Below, piece after piece: positions 49,735 to 60,273 of a DNA stretch of 64,000 nt. The notes beneath the pieces were generated by a model. That model saw nothing but the letters and a program-made list of their open reading frames with translations. It ran no database searches and was not told the origin of the DNA. A program made the position numbers and the translations under genes. The DNA is taken from positions 248,001 to 312,000 of the forward strand of contig NC_037321.1 of assembly GCF_000143535.2 (NCBI RefSeq). Direction: 5' to 3'. Positions within the stretch are counted from its first letter, which is position 1, and each line of letters starts with the position of its first letter. Origin of the DNA: Botrytis cinerea B05.10. Lineage: Eukaryota > Ascomycota > Leotiomycetes > Helotiales > Sclerotiniaceae.

Positions 49735-50913
49735 TTATGGGTAAGTTTTTGTTTTTTCATTGTGTTGTGCAATATTTGATTTTGTTAAGGCATGCTTTGA
49801 GTCTGGATGATGACTTTGACTGCGTCTTGAAGAGCGGGGTTCGCGAAGGTCGTGATTGTGGTGGCAGTGAGTTCTGCGAGGTGGTGGCAGTGGCGGTGGA
49901 ATGCATTCAGATTTGGTTCTTGGTGGAGAATTACTGTTGTAGGAACGAGACGGAGCAAGACGGCGAGGAGGGGGAAGATTCTGATGAGATTGATGATGCT
50001 GGGGAGGCTGAGGCGGCTGAGAGGGTGGAGGAGGTGGAGCAGATTGATGAAGTTGAGGCACAAAAGAACTTTGTCGTGGTAGCGGCACCGAAGGACGAGT
50101 TCCTACACGATTATAAAAAGGCACAACAGGATAATCATCTGGTCGATATGTCAATCCTAATACCCATTTTCGGACATCTACTCTTCGAACATCAAATACA
50201 CGCTCCCATGCATTATCCAAACGCAAGAGTTGACTTTCCTCTCCTAGCCTTTCTCCTTCTCGGCACCTGTAATTTTCCAACAATCTTTTCCCTTCTTTTA
50301 TATCGTCTTCTCGTTTCAATCTGTTGAGCTCTTTTGCTATTCTTTCCTTTCGAGATTTATCCTTCTGGATCCTTTCCTCTTCTAATCTTTTTGCGATTTG
50401 TCTTTCCTCACGCAATCTTTGTCCGGGTGGTAATGCTGCTATTCTTCTGGATATTTCTTTCTGTTGTCTTCTTTTTTCTTTGTGCTCTAGGTCATGCTGA
50501 TACCAGCCACCAGTCCGTTCTATCTCTTGTACTCTCTTTTTCTCTCGTACTTTATCTTTCTCTTCTAATATCTTTTCCAACCTTTCTCTACGTCTCGTCT
50601 CCTCATCTCTACGCCTCCTCTCGAGTACTTTTCTGCGATCTTCAGCAGATCTTCGTTCTCTTTCTTTGAGAAGGTTTGCAAACTCCTTGTTGTCTCTTCT
50701 TTCCTGTCTTCCTCTAGAAGAAAGATACTTTCCAAAAATGTCCTTCGATTCTCTAACTCTTTCATAAACTTTTGATAATCGATGCGGATCGGAAGTTCCA
50801 GTGACCCATTCGTTCTTTGACTCCTGAGAATACGAAGTAGGCAATTGTTGGTTCATAGTCTGGCTCATAGAGACGGTTTTACCATTATGGTTTGCGCTGT
50901 TTTGTCTTGACAT
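49735..50913 (-). CDS. Highly charged coiled-coil protein, unknown function
   Basis: Single-exon frame of 392 residues starting at the ATG at 50913. I do not recognise it. Residues about 55-230 are extremely rich in Arg, Glu and Lys (for example KERERRSAEDRRK), predicting a long helical coiled coil. Then comes a more structured piece (NAWERVFDVRRVDVRKWVL, TYRPDDYPVVPFYNRVG). The C-terminal 130 residues are Pro/Gln/Ser/His-rich and probably disordered (QSAPPPPPSQPPQPPQHH). The length, the sharp change between blocks and the codon-level coherence of a 1.18 kb frame support a real gene. A plus-strand antisense frame exists but has no meaningful composition. Confidence 0.75.
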   Translation of the reverse strand: MSRQNSANHNGKTVSMSQTMNQQLPTSYSQESKNEWVTGTSDPHRLSKVYERVRESKDIFGKYLSSRGRQERRDNKEFANLLKERERRSAEDRRKVLERRRRDEETRRRERLEKILEEKDKVREKKRVQEIERTGGWYQHDLEHKEKRRQQKEISRRIAALPPGQRLREERQIAKRLEEERIQKDKSRKERIAKELNRLKREDDIKEGKRLLENYRCREGERLGEESQLLRLDNAWERVFDVRRVDVRKWVLGLTYRPDDYPVVPFYNRVGTRPSVPLPRQSSFVPQLHQSAPPPPPSQPPQPPQHHQSHQNLPPPRRLAPSRSYNSNSPPRTKSECIPPPLPPPRRTHCHHNHDLREPRSSRRSQSHHPDSKHALTKSNIAQHNEKTKTYP

Positions 50914-52312
50914 TTTGATTTTTATGTTGGTTTAAATATTGAAGTTGGTGGGAAGGGTGGAGGTTGAAACAGGTCAAAGTCAAAAGCTAAAATATGGGAA
51001 ATCAAATACATGATTCGAGGGAATAGTGAAGTGAGTTTACGGCATATGAGTAGTTCGTTGAATGATGCTTGAGTCATATTTATAATCCGAGTCATCCTTC
51101 ATGTCGCGTGGCTCGGATCGCGAGGGGTATCAAGAACTCGGTTTTATGACTATAGGCGGAAAAAGTAATTCTGACTAAAAGCTTCTGCAAACACTTCGAT
51201 ACTGGTAATTCGATAATGATTTTTACTTGAAGGTTTGTTTGGAGGTTGACGAAGAGCTGGAAGTCCATAACATTCAAAGACTACACTTGGTAGTCAAGTT
51301 CTCGAAGAAACGAACCTAAACAGAGACAGGAATGACTCTAGGGAAATACTAGTGTATTGATGAGTCTTTGACTTATATGAGGAATTCCAAATATAACTCC
51401 TCTACTTCATAGGCAGTATCTGACTCAAAGATCGAGACTCGAATTAAGTGATACTTGACGTTCAAGGATCTGAAAGAAAAATGTACTCGAAATTGCCAAT
51501 TCAACAGAAAACCCACAACCGTATTTTCTATTTCGTTCAGTAAATTTCAAAAATCCATGCATTTCGTATATCATCTACCAAATTTTTGATTCTACAGATC
51601 TTCCGTAACTTATCATTCCTCCAATGATCACGTCGTACATCCCTATCGCGTCTCGTTTATTTCCTTCCACACAAGGTGTCCCGTATACTTCCTTCGTTCG
51701 GAGCATTCAAACAGTCAATTCTCTGATATCTTCCGCATACAGACTGTTCCTTCTGAGGTGATTAATGTCCTCAATATTGCGAGGATCTGCCGGGGTCAAA
51801 GAACCCAGAGTTATATGCACCTCTGCGAGCAGGCTCGCTTCTACGTACGGGTCCACTTTCCCGAACAGATCCACCTCTAAGAACAAATCCACCTACACTC
51901 AATATATCGAGAGGAAACGACTCTAACAAGAATTCAACATATAAACAAATGTCCAGAATGAGAGATTCGACTGAAAGAACGCATATTTAAACTCACGTTA
52001 TACCATAACTTTCTTAATCCCCGTGTGATTCTACATCATAAATATTCATTTGTTTCTGATTCTCATTCAGTCTTTCCAAAATTGTAATAAAAAGCCACGC
52101 TATTTGTATTCTACGGTATTTTTATTTTCCTTTGAATCTGGGCTAGATCTCTTCTTCATCTTTAAGAGCTTGTGAATTGTAAATCTAGTATTCCATATCA
52201 TCTTGTTTGGCATCATTGCCGCGGTCTTTACAGATTTCCTCCAATAAATCCTTCAACTATCAATCCTCTGATGTTTTCCCGCAAGCCAGCTACAAGACAT
52301 AAGCTCAAATAT
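50914..52312. other. Interval with a possible decayed copy of the neighbouring small-gene family
   Basis: About 1.4 kb. Near 51760-51895 the minus strand encodes a Gly/Arg-rich piece (FVLRGGSVRESGPVRRSEP) preceded by a plausible intron with GTGAGT donor and GTGTAG acceptor (about 51895-52004). No in-frame start could be found. It could be the 3' part of a broken gene. Otherwise nothing clear. Confidence 0.35.
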
Positions 52313-53024
52313 TTATCTGGAGCGAGTGCACCATTCATCATATGTTGCAAAACCAGCAGTGGCCCCAGGCTGCTCAGAGCTTCTGGAGACATGTGAAGCT
52401 TCACTTGTGTTGTGATTGTACGTAATCGATTTTTGGTTATACGCATTTGTAGACTCATGGCGAGTTTGTCGTCGAGAATTACTTTCAGGTCTGCGCTTGA
52501 CGGTTAGTAATCCTAATAGATATGCTGGGACTCATAGAGACATTGAGATACATGGAAAAATATCTTGGGGAGGATTCATACCTGATTCCCGTGGTAGATC
52601 GTCACCTGTCATTAATCAGTTCATGAGAAAGATCAGGTTCACTTCTAGAGGAACGGCGACTCTTGTCGAACGATGCCTGGGAAAATCGGCGGTCAACTTC
52701 TGATGTATAAGAAGAATGAGGTCTTTCCCTTCGTGATGAATGAGAAGAACACGGCCTGCTAGATGGCCCGCTAGGTGCTACTAAACCTCCAGAATTTGTT
52801 CCCGCTGTAGCACTATGACTATCATAATTTGATCGAACGCCCTCGGACCTCACAGATGCAGTCGAAATGGAATCATAAGAAGGAGGAGGAGCCTCATAGC
52901 ACGGGGGATTGAAAGGAGGAGCACGCTGGCTCTGTTCTCTACCGCTTTCTTCACGTCGTGGGCGTGGAGGCCGGGACCGAAGATCTCCTGGATTAAGTAA
53001 TGTGAAAACGCGGTAAAAGCCCAT
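52313..53024 (-). CDS. Small Ser/Arg-rich disordered protein D1
   Basis: Model: complement(join(52313..52490,52606..53024)), 198 residues. Unrecognised. It is rich in Ser, Arg and Pro (for example PPSYDSISTASVRSEGVRS and SSRRERPHSSYTSE), without membrane helices or a signal peptide. The intron (115 bp) uses GTGACG and GCGCAG and joins SHELINDR to PESNSRRQTRHES, keeping the same composition. An alternative is translation to the stop just inside the intron, giving 140 residues. The neighbouring D2 gene shares the order of features, the DNA around RSEGVRS and PHSSYTS, and a start of exon 2 resembling NSRRQTR. No function can be given. Confidence 0.6.
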
Positions 53025-53570
53025 GGTCGACTTGTATTAAGTATTAATATGGGGTTTTGATCGACAATTCAGCGTTCGAATAAAGGTATCTTGAGTGTAA
53101 AGAAATGAACCAAAACTCAAAGCCCGGGAAACGCGAGTCCTTAAAAGGCGAAGAATTGTGAGCCAAAGCTGTCAAACAGAATTGACTCGAAGATTGAATA
53201 TTACATTGAAGTCAATGATTCATATTTTATGACTGTCATATCTAACAACCATATTGTATAAATAGTTATATTAATTGTTTTCAATTGCTCATTTGATTTT
53301 TCTGTCAATACCAGTACTATGAAGTCATGCTCTTTGTGATTCTTAGTTATTCTGTGCCTTTAATCTTTAAAGTCCAAATTGCAAATTGCGCATTATATCT
53401 CCAGTCTTTGATTTCTTGACTCTATTTTAGCCGACGGATGTTTCTCCTACCAAATTTTTCTTACTTTGATACTTCATCTGTTTACTTAATCTGTTCTCGT
53501 GAATTACAAAACAAAATCTTCACATCTTGATGTGCCTTGCTCATGGTTACGACAGCACTACTTCTCTTTT
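53025..53570. other. D1 upstream region
   Basis: About 0.55 kb between D1 and D2 with no gene. It contains blocks matching the sequence upstream of D2 (53218-53255 against 54404-54440) and upstream of D3 (near 53135 against 56102), suggesting duplicated promoters. Confidence 0.55.
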
Positions 53571-54239
53571 TCAAGAGTTCGAGGTGAACGGGCGCGTAAT
53601 CTGGATCCGAGAACTTTAGTTTAGCAATCTGCTCAAATATATTTCATCACGGGTGTTGGAGTTCGATTGGAAGGGGAGGTGTTCAATCATAAAGAGAGCT
53701 TACTTTTTCACACTTGACCGTTCCACAGTTATGTATCTTGCAACGGAAGAATGAGGCTCGTCCCTTGATGATGCATAGGAGGAACGAAACTCATTTCCAG
53801 ATGGTCCATTGTGTATAACTACCTCTCGAGGATGCCTCTTTGTACGGCTCACATTTGATGTAGTATGATGACTAGCAGAGCTTGATCTAACACTTTCGGC
53901 TCGTGTGGATGTAGATGGACGGCCATTTTCATTGCTTTGAATAGAACGAGAACTAGAATGTTGATTACGACGTGGTGGATGATGAGGAGAATGGGGGGTA
54001 TATTGAGGCGTTTGCTGAACTCTGGTTTCTAGTGCTGATGAAAGGCTGCGAGGATCTCTATTGTTTCGACGTCTACCCAAAGAGAGAAAGAGGAGATTTG
54101 GAGCTTTCTTATTAGATTGGTGTGTACCTTGGTGTGATGATTGAAGCTGTTCAGACCCTGCAAGAAGCCGTTCACCATCTTCAAACTGTTGTTTCCCTGA
54201 AGCATTGTTTCGGAACGTTTTCTTGATCTTGCGAAACAT
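53571..54239 (-). CDS. Small Ser/Arg-rich disordered protein D2 (D1 paralogue)
   Basis: Model: complement(join(53571..53613,53704..54239)), 192 residues. Unrecognised. Basic N-terminus (MFRKIKKTFRNNASGKQ), then polar low-complexity sequence with RAESVRSSSAS and FRSSYASSRDEPHSS. These align with the corresponding parts of D1 at DNA level. The last exon is tiny (43 bp) and starts NSRIQITRP, similar to NSRRQTRHE of D1; the donor GTAAGC is good but the acceptor CTAAAG sits very near a branch-like sequence, so the C-terminus is tentative. Without splicing the frame ends four bases further on, with nearly the same protein. Confidence 0.55.
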
Positions 54240-55381
54240 TTTTGGGTTATTGTCAACGTAAATAGGAGTCAGTTTCGAATAGAAAGTCGTTGATAAAGAG
54301 AAGGATAAAAGTCTGTGGAGCTCGAGCTCTTAGTAGGTAAATTCTGGGTAGACATGGCGAGGAAAATTGACTCGAAATCCAGTTTCGAGTTTCCAAGTTT
54401 GAAGATTCATATACTGTGATTGTCACATCTAACAATCATGAAAATACAAGTTGTCACATTTACTATTGCCAGCAACTCATTTACCTTCCCAATCAACATG
54501 AGTATTTTTTTAGTGACATGCCGTTAAAAATTGAGTATTCTAACCCGCTATCTCTAAGTCTTCTTAATTACATTGTATGCTAATTGTGTATCCCTTCTCT
54601 TTTCATTTTCTACCTTTATCACAGCTTCTAAATACTTCCCAAAAGCTACTATCAATAGTAAATCCCTCCAGTTGCATCAACAGGATGAATAGATACTTCC
54701 AATATCTCTTGAAGAGAAAGTATGGGGCCTCTCTGGTGATACATAAGAATAACGATGACTTTGCCTCCTTGTTGATGAACGAGAAGAATGGAACCTTTCC
54801 CTGCGTGTTTTATGAGGAGGAGAGTAAGAAAAAGTAGGAGGATCTTGATATCAAGGATAACGGAACCTCAAAACATTCCAACTTCTACCGGGAGAGAAGA
54901 AAGATTGAGTATACGAATTTGATAGAGCTTATCCTTGGTATTTTAAGCATGAAATTCAATTCTCTCATTTCAAACATCAACACTCATCACTCATTACCTA
55001 CTGACATCCCTCGATAATCTTTCGTATATGTTGAAAACAGTACTTTTGATTTCTACCCCCAGCAGTCTCCATATCCCAATTCACACCGGCCAAGCATCCA
55101 GCCAAGCATCCAAGCAATTTTCTATACTGCACTTCATACCATTTCGACTTCTTATTCCCCATGATACTCTTTCAAACTTTTCCCTTCTGACTCCATCCGA
55201 ATGATCCGAAAATGAAACCCACAACATCTCAAATTCAAATATGCAAGCACACTTCAATATTTCAAACATCTTCCTTCCCATAGCGAAAGCTCCTTGTATA
55301 CACAGTTCTTCCGCGATCTGGTCGTAGAATCCGATCTACAGCCCAACAAAATCAGTAATCCGAATCAGCAAATTGGGGAAT
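54240..55381. other. D2 upstream region and relic interval
   Basis: About 1.1 kb with the D2 promoter (54240 to about 54480) and a truncated family copy near 54690-54840. The rest is AT-rich with no gene recognised. Confidence 0.5.
54690..54840 (-). pseudogene. Truncated relic of the D1/D2 gene family
   Basis: The DNA here matches the part of D1 at about 52700-52745: GAT-ATA/CATAAGAA, then a GACTTT/GTCTTT block, then GATGAAYGAGAAGAA. The match is short and has insertions, and no complete frame surrounds it on the minus strand. I read it as the remains of a tandem copy. A plus-strand frame of 86 codons also crosses it and looks spurious. Confidence 0.35.
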
Positions 55382-55987
55382 TTAGAAAAAGAACAATCTT
55401 ATGCTTATGGACTCTTCATACCCAACTCCTATATTTTGCCCGCCACGACGATGGTTCTCTCTATTTGACGCGCGGGATCCGGAAGAGCTTGGCCTACTAC
55501 TGATACCGTGTGGTCGACTCGATGAGTTGCTAGGACGTCTGGATGAAACGGGTGTGGCTACACCCCGCGAAGTCGCACTGGTGTTCTGAACACTCGGCGA
55601 TGGTATAGAATATTGCATTGACTGCTGTGTGATTTATTGAAAGCCTGGGAGTTTCCCAGAGGAATAAACACCATTAACAGCATGACCAACTGTTCCATTT
55701 TCCGATCCAGCTAATCTATCCGGGTATGAGCGACGATAAAATTGAGCTTGAGAAGAGATATTCGGATGCGGAAGACGAGTACCAGGACTGTGGGAATCAG
55801 GGCAAGATGTAGAACCATATGCCTCCGCACCAGAAACCCCCGGCCTCATCTGTCCCGAAATGCATGCTTCCAGATCCTTTCCATAATTCCGATTCGATCC
55901 CCTGAACCTGCCATACTGACGTTCAACCGCTGCTTTCCAATCACTGAATGTAAACATACTACCTGGGATCGAGGGTTTATTTTCCAT
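55382..55987 (-). CDS. Small Ser/Arg-rich protein D3
   Basis: Tentative model: complement(join(55382..55624,55670..55987)), 186 residues. Exon 1 begins MENKPSIPGSMFTFSDWKAA and contains GSTSCPDSHSPGTRLPHP. Exon 2 is Ser/Arg-rich (SSRRPSNSSSRPHGISSRP). A stop at 55634 would end the protein at 117 residues, but the same frame resumes at once with coding-like composition. A 45-bp intron with GTTTAT donor and CACACAG acceptor removes the stop in frame. The alternative is a gene broken by one stop. Composition, strand and the sequence blocks upstream (near 56102) tie it to D1 and D2, but direct protein similarity is weak. Confidence 0.45.
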
Positions 55988-56764
55988 CTTGCCCTTGCTT
56001 TGTTTTTTTAGTGAGTATTGTCGAGTTTTAGTGCGGATCTCAATAAACGGTTATGAGGTTTGATGGTGGAAGAGAAGGAAAGTCCATAACTAGGGGAACT
56101 TCGAGTCCTTAAGAGGTAAAGTTCTCGAACCAAAATGAGAAAAAAGAAAAGACTCAAAAGGAAGAAATGGGAACAAATGAGTTGTGTCAAATGATTCAAC
56201 GTGAATGATTCTACCCATCTTTACAGTAATAAATAAGAATGAATTAGTCAAGAATTTACATGTGGGCATATGAGCAGGTTTATTTTTCACAAAGAAATCC
56301 CTTGGATCACATTCAGAAGCGTGCTATCGAATACTAGGGACTCATGACTTGAGAGTTTCTCATAACAGGTGTATACTCTCACCAACGTGTAAAGAATGAA
56401 ACCAAGTCTAGAGAAAAATAATGGACTCAGAAGCTCCATTAAATAGGTGATAACTTCTACTAATCCCGTCCCATTCTATTCCTACCATATATCTATAGCA
56501 CAGCACAGATGGGAATCACTATTCTATCCGAATGCAACAAAAGCCTCCTTTCCCCTCCCAATATTCACATACAAAGTAATGCGATGCCCCAACATAATCA
56601 TATCCACATGAGTATACCGAACCTCCGACCCAAACGCCGACCATGCAGACTAGACCGAATCCGCAGAATACCATTATATATGCACATTTTCCACGCCTTC
56701 CTACATTATTTCAGATCACATTCCTCTCGTCTTGTCAAACTCTCCATCAGAAACCGAACCCCCT
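55988..56764. other. D3 upstream region and 3' flank of the Mbp1 gene
   Basis: About 0.78 kb. Near 56102-56130 it repeats the GAGTCCTTAA(A/G)AGG block found upstream of D1. No gene seen. Confidence 0.55.
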
Positions 56765-59480
56765 TTAAACCCCCTCAACCCTTGTCAAAAACTCTCGAAC
56801 CCTGTTTAGATCAACATCACTCTCACTCTCCACCGCTCTCGCTAACCCCTCAATAACACTATCCACCTTCGAAACGTCCACACCCGTACACAAACTAATG
56901 ATTTTCTTATACTTTGCTATCCTGCCAGTATCTTTACTTCTCAATTCCTGAACACTTCTTTCCAAATTATCATTATTGGCTTTATAAGCCATGATTCTCG
57001 CTTGAAGAATATGTAGCGAAGGTAATTGTTGCAACAAAGCTTGTCTATTCGCATGATCTACTTGAAGATTTGAATTTCTCGTCGGAGTATTATTGATATC
57101 TGCGGGAATTTGTGGAACCGCCAAAGATTTATCTGCATCACCAAGATGCATTTCGAGATCTAGATCTGAAGTAGGTTGATTGAATTGTTGTTGAAGTTGA
57201 AGTAATTTCATACTTTCTTCTTCTGCGGCTCGAGTAAGGTTTGCGATTTTGAGATCACGTTCTTCACGTTGTCTGTTGCGCTCTTGTTTTGCTTCCATGG
57301 CACGTCGTTCTTCTCCCAAGCTTGCAGATGCTTCGCGAAGTTTGGCATGAATTGAGTCGATTTGAGCTTGTTTGGCTTCTACTTCTTTTCCAAAGTCTTC
57401 AAGTGTTGATTGGAGTGTTGCATTTATGGCTAGAATTATATTAGGAAGAGTATTAGGCGGGTAGTAGAATGACAGAGACTTACAGTCAATAATTTCACCA
57501 CTAGTCTCCCGTGTGGCTTTATTTCCTCTCTTATCAGGACTTGCAAGACCTAAACGATCTCCAGGGTTTGTCAGGCCCCCAATAAAATCTGATGGACGTA
57601 ACTTGGAATTGTTTTGAATTTCAGGGTCTGCTCCAACTTCCATGAGTTGAGAGATAATACTTTTGTTACCGACTCTAGCTGCAATATTGAGAGCCGTATC
57701 ACCTGAGTTGTCCTGTGCATTTACCATTTCAGACATAAATCGACCAATATCCATTGCATGAGGGTTTGGCTCATTGGTTTGTGATTGACCATTAAATGAA
57801 CGACCTTTCCTAACGACAAATTCGAGAAGCGATTCAAGGTAATATTTGCTCGCAGGGCTGCGACCTTTGACAGCCGATGTGACAGCTATATGATGTAGGA
57901 CTGTTCGTCCACGATTATCCTGGAAGCCAATAGTGTTGCCGAGTAGTTCGAGAAGGTCTGGGAAACTTCCTTGATCCAAATTGTTAGCTACACAACATGC
58001 TCTCATTAATGCAGTCTCTCCTCTGAGATTAACTCGATATATGCTTGCGCCCGATTGAATAAGCTTTTGTAAAACAGGTAATCTTGCAAGAGTAGCGGCC
58101 CAATGAACGGCAGTATTGGCAGATTTGTCTATAGGAATATCAAGTTCTACACCGGACATAGTACGAAACGCCTCCTGGTCATTATGCTCATTCGTTCCCA
58201 AGTAAGAATTCTCGTTATGAAAGAGTGACAATAGAGTCAGTCCTTTCTTTCCGTTGTGTTGATTTTCTGGTAGAGGTGGTAATGGCATCGGGGCTTCGTC
58301 CTCTTGTGATAAGCCTAGCTCTTGACGATAGAAAAATGAATCATTAGGTTCGGTTGGAGATGGCTCTCGTAATGACATATTGTAGCCACCATTCATCGAC
58401 TGTTGGCTATCATTCAGTGGTTCAAGAGATTCTCTCCGTCTCTTTCGTGGCGGCTCTTGGAAATCTCCATCCTCTCTACCAGTATGCGAGAATTGAAATT
58501 GGGACTGATTTGCATAAGCCGAATCTCCATTTGTTAAACCTTCATTAGAAGCAAAGCTTTGCATACTTTGTTGTGAGTTGGGGAATGTAGTCTCTTGACT
58601 CATTTGCTGTGATGACTGCCTACTAAAAGTAGGAGGTCTTGCGCTACCATTGCGATTCCTAGGAACAGGCGAATCAAATCGGGCTTTGCTAATTGCTGCG
58701 ACTGCGAGTGAAGCTTGATTCGAAATATTTTTGAAAAAGGTTCCGGATTGTCCAATATTACGATTCTCGGTTCCTGAATTATAGAGTCTTTTTCTTTGTG
58801 CAGCCATTGCTTGTTCCTTCGTTGGAGTATCAATCCCACCTTGTCCTGCAATACCTCCGTCTTGGCCCATATCATAGCTTAAAAGTGGTCGCAGAAGTTC
58901 TTCCACGCCGTACTGTTTGCAAAATTCAACGCCCCTTTCAAATCTGATCCAAGTTCCTTGATATTTGCCGTACCCGCCCTGAACTTTCTCATGATCTCCA
59001 ATCAAGATTTCTTTCTCGAGGACCTTTGTTCGCTTTCCTTTTTCGATTCCTGCCACTTTCAATATCTGGGTAGCATTAAGCCAGCTATCTTTTCTCCGCC
59101 GCATAACAGCTATACGATTAACTTCCATTTCATAGACATCGACACCCGAATACACGGCCTATGAAAGATTAGTAACGGCTTAATTTTCAATGAAACCAAC
59201 GATAACCCACCGAATAGATTTGGGGTGCCATATCTCTACGATTCATGGCACCGGTCGAGTCGTATTGACGAAAAGGTCCGCCTGGTTGCATCATTAAACC
59301 ACCAGGCTGTGATCCTTGACTCATACTGATTGACATTTCGGAACGAGATCGCGTCGAATCTTGGCCACGATCGTGGGCGCTGTTATTTGTAGAATATGGA
59401 TTTGGCGGCAGATGATTTTGTTTTGATTCTGATGTAGTCGCAAGGGGCCGAGGATTGGATTTAATTCTCGTCGCTGCCAT
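56765..59480 (-). CDS. mbp1: Mbp1-type APSES/ankyrin transcription factor of the MBF complex
   Basis: Model: complement(join(56765..57429,57484..59158,59211..59480)), 869 residues. It binds MCB-like DNA elements and drives G1/S genes together with a Swi6-like partner. The APSES/KilA-N DNA-binding domain is at about residues 91-190 and reads VYEMEVNRIAVMRRRKDSWL, then ATQILKVAGIEKGKRTKVLE and KVQGGYGKYQGTWI. Ankyrin repeats follow (NTAVHWAATLARLPVLQKLI near 437; GETALMRACC; GRTVLHHIAV; GDTALNIAARVGNKSII near 580). A coiled coil with EERRAMEAKQERNRQREERD lies in about residues 650-750. The second intron is exactly 54 bp and has no stop, so retention would add 18 residues and stay in frame. The start at 59480 is my choice; an upstream in-frame start at 59576 would add 32 residues. 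Confidence 0.93.
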
Positions 59481-60273
59481 AGAATAAGAGATATCGACCG
59501 ATATCCAGATGTTGCGACGATGGATACTAGTCAACTGGCAATCGCGTCGCTGAGGACGGTAAGATCCTTGAAACAAGGAGCTAGATCAATTCAATATTCA
59601 CTGAGCGCAATCGTCTACAATGAATGATACTCAGATCGATGACGATAAGGGGACGCGACTCAATATCTAAACAGGGGTGAGGACGACGTGTCTTTCGTGT
59701 ATCAAGCGCGAGGAGGTGTAAAGTGGTTTTGGAGAATGGAATGTATTTTGGTGTGGGGGGTTGGATGGAAATTTAATTGGACTTTGACGTGACGGTTCGC
59801 GAAGCTAGAATGACCTTTTGGGCGGATAGATGTGCGGTGGTGAGTATTATGTAAGCATCGTTTGACCCGACCTCAGCAAAAGAGAATGTACACATACTCG
59901 GATACATACATACCCACTGCTCACGACATATAATTGCACTTCGTACATCCACTGGTCTCTTCGCCGTCGGCATGTATATCTTCATGTGAGCCACTCACTT
60001 CAAGCCAAAATCTTTCATCGAATTGAAGATTCAATTTGTAGGTGAATTTCCTCTCAATACGCGACTCAATGCCTGCATTTAAAGGCGACAATAATCTATT
60101 TCTTGATCAGCCTTCAATGCAATAATCTGGCAACTACCTAGGTACTTTTTGACTCTCTCGAAAAGATCAGACAGTATTCTGTTTCTTGTTGATGGTTCTC
60201 ACTCGTTTCCTGCATTTTACATCGTTGAATACTGCTTGCCGTTTACAAACCCCAGCCAGCCTCAATAGCTCCA
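59481..60273. other. Divergent promoter region between Mbp1 and LYR-protein genes
   Basis: About 0.8 kb between divergent genes. Contains the 5' regions of both; no gene or RNA recognised. Confidence 0.65.

Noticed and set aside
49563..50327. Plus-strand frame of 254 codons
   Set aside because: Largely antisense to the coherent charged coiled-coil gene; composition reflects the complement of that gene.
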